Origin: JBLNDG01 sp050261415
GTDB taxonomy: Bacteria > Bacillota > Clostridia > Lutisporales > Lutisporaceae
Assembly: GCA_050261415.1 (NCBI GenBank)
Contig: JBLNDG010000187.1
Location: forward strand, 1 to 7,474
Reading direction: 5' to 3'
Length of the DNA stretch: 7,474 bases
Of the stretch, positions 7,166 through 7,474 are shown piece by piece (position 1 is the first letter of the stretch; every line of letters begins with the position of its first letter). The position numbers were made by a program, and so were the translations under genes. The notes below the pieces were generated by a model. The model was not told the DNA's origin. It saw nothing but the letters and a program-made list of their open reading frames with translations, and searched no databases.

Positions 7166-7188
7166 AACCACCCGTCCAACGGGTGGTT
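7166..7188 (-). repeat. Subterminal right-end hairpin of the IS200-like element
   Basis: AACCACCCGT, a 3-base loop, and ACGGGTGGTT make a perfect 10-bp stem. Its position after tnpA at the edge of the unusual segment fits the hairpin that TnpA binds at the right end of IS200/IS605 elements. No T tract follows on the minus strand, so it does not look like a terminator for minus-strand transcripts. Confidence 0.75.
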
Positions 7189-7194
7189 TGCACT

Positions 7195-7294
7195 AAGGCT
7201 ATAAGCCTTTTTTACCGGCCAGCGCCTAAAGACGCTGGCTTTCACTTTGTTCAAGCTACAATGCCTTTGCCACCTTTGCCGTCCCTGAAGGGAC
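7195..7294 (-). other. Hairpin-rich non-coding tail between tnpA and the IS right end
   Basis: Three stem-loops stand in a row. 7281-7294 has 5-bp arms GTCCC/GGGAC with a 4-base loop. 7218-7239 has 9-pair arms around a TTTA loop; its one imperfect position is a G-U pair only in the minus-strand RNA, which favours RNA-level structure in the tnpA direction. 7195-7209 has 6-bp arms AAGGCT/AGCCTT with a 3-base loop. On the plus strand the last one is followed by six T and could stop transcription entering from spoIIP-side antisense reads. Between the first two hairpins is a near-tandem direct repeat, CCTTTGCC at 7264-7271 and 7273-7280. Possible roles are TnpA recognition, transcription insulation, or a structured RNA; the sequence does not decide. 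Confidence 0.5.
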
Positions 7295-7308
7295 AAACTT
7301 ACTACTGG

Positions 7309-7474
7309 CTACCCCTTGAAGGGGTCTTCATATTCTTTCACACTTAATTTGTCCACCATAATATCGTGATTCTCTTGCTCTTGTATGTACTTTTTAATGG
7401 TTGCCTCATTAAGTCCTACTGTACTGACATAAAACCCTTCTGCCCAGAAATGTCTATTGCCAAACTTATACTTT
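7309..7474 (-). CDS. tnpA: IS200-type TnpA transposase (Y1), C-terminal part
   Basis: TnpA of the IS200/IS605 family is a small HUH/Y1 enzyme that cuts and rejoins single-stranded DNA hairpin ends during replication-linked transposition. Only the last 54 codons are in the window; the N-terminal part with the HUH metal-binding motif lies beyond the right edge. The visible part reads KYKFGNRHFWAEGFYVSTVG and then LNEATIKKYIQEQE. The Tyr in the KKYIQEQE helix is the expected catalytic tyrosine that attaches to DNA. It ends with DKLSVKEYEDPFKG and a TAG at 7309-7311, typical of IS200-group proteins. No frameshift or internal stop is seen in this part, so the copy may be intact. The stop codon lies inside a small inverted repeat (7311-7325). 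It is transcribed in the same direction as spoIIP. Confidence 0.92.
   Translation of the reverse strand, partial: KYKFGNRHFWAEGFYVSTVGLNEATIKKYIQEQENHDIMVDKLSVKEYEDPFKG
7311..7325. repeat. Small inverted repeat over the tnpA stop codon
   Basis: ACCCCTT, one central base, AAGGGGT form 7-bp arms that include the first base of the tnpA stop codon. The core resembles the hairpin at 7281-7294, since both contain TGAAGGG on the plus strand. It may be part of the structured tail of the element. Confidence 0.5.

Larger units (their letters stand above)
7162..7474 (-). mobile_element. IS200/IS605-family insertion sequence, right end and 3' part of tnpA
   Basis: The right edge holds the last third of a Y1 transposase gene, a ~120-base structured non-coding segment, and a perfect 23-base subterminal hairpin (7166-7188). 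This is the arrangement expected for the right end of IS200-group elements, which lack terminal inverted repeats and are recognised through single-stranded hairpins. No TnpB gene is visible on this side. The exact end is not fixed by the sequence; it should lie a few bases beyond the hairpin, around 7155-7165. The left end lies outside the window. Confidence 0.8.

Noticed and set aside
7195..7213. A hairpin with six T on the plus strand, like a terminator.
   Set aside because: No plus-strand gene ends here, the stem is only six pairs, and it lies within the structured tail of the insertion element, so it is recorded there and not as a separate terminator.
1..7474. CRISPR arrays, tRNA or rRNA genes, toxin-antitoxin or phage defence genes.
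   Set aside because: No regular spaced repeats, no tRNA-like cloverleaf and no defence protein motifs were seen; nearly all the DNA is taken up by conserved housekeeping and sporulation genes.

Overview
The window reads as a piece of a low-to-medium GC Firmicutes chromosome, most likely an endospore-forming member of the Clostridia. The evidence is a spoIIP gene, the HrcA/CIRCE heat-shock control system, strong Shine-Dalgarno sites, and the order spoIIP - small membrane protein - lepA - hemW - hrcA - grpE - dnaK, which I recall from cellulolytic clostridia. That closer placement is inference. Every gene I can support lies on the minus strand, so transcription runs from high to low coordinates.

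Layout in transcription order. 7474-7309: the C-terminal end of an IS200-type TnpA (Y1 single-strand transposase), which enters from the right edge. 7308-7162: its non-coding right end, built from several hairpins. 7161-7046: a short leader before spoIIP. 7045-5429: spoIIP and a 110-residue single-pass membrane protein, 6 bp apart and probably co-transcribed, ending at a candidate terminator (5402-5365). 5330-5322: an extended -10 promoter for lepA. 5254-2296: lepA (EF4) and hemW, 25 bp apart. 2279-2214: a strong sigma-A promoter followed by a perfect CIRCE operator. 2195-1: hrcA, grpE and the first 152 codons of dnaK, closely spaced.

The lower half is a stress and translation-quality block. 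HrcA represses its own operon through CIRCE, and the operon makes the DnaK chaperone and its nucleotide-exchange factor GrpE. LepA and HemW lie just upstream and could feed transcription into it, since no terminator is visible between hemW and hrcA. The upper half is sporulation-related: SpoIIP is a peptidoglycan hydrolase of the engulfment machinery.

Three start codons (grpE, hrcA, hemW) are set downstream of the longest possible reading frames, because a good Shine-Dalgarno sits just before the inner ATG and inside the longer frame. I found no tRNA, rRNA, CRISPR array or clearly new system. The least ordinary part is the right edge: the hairpin-rich tail of the IS200-like element and its position directly upstream of spoIIP.
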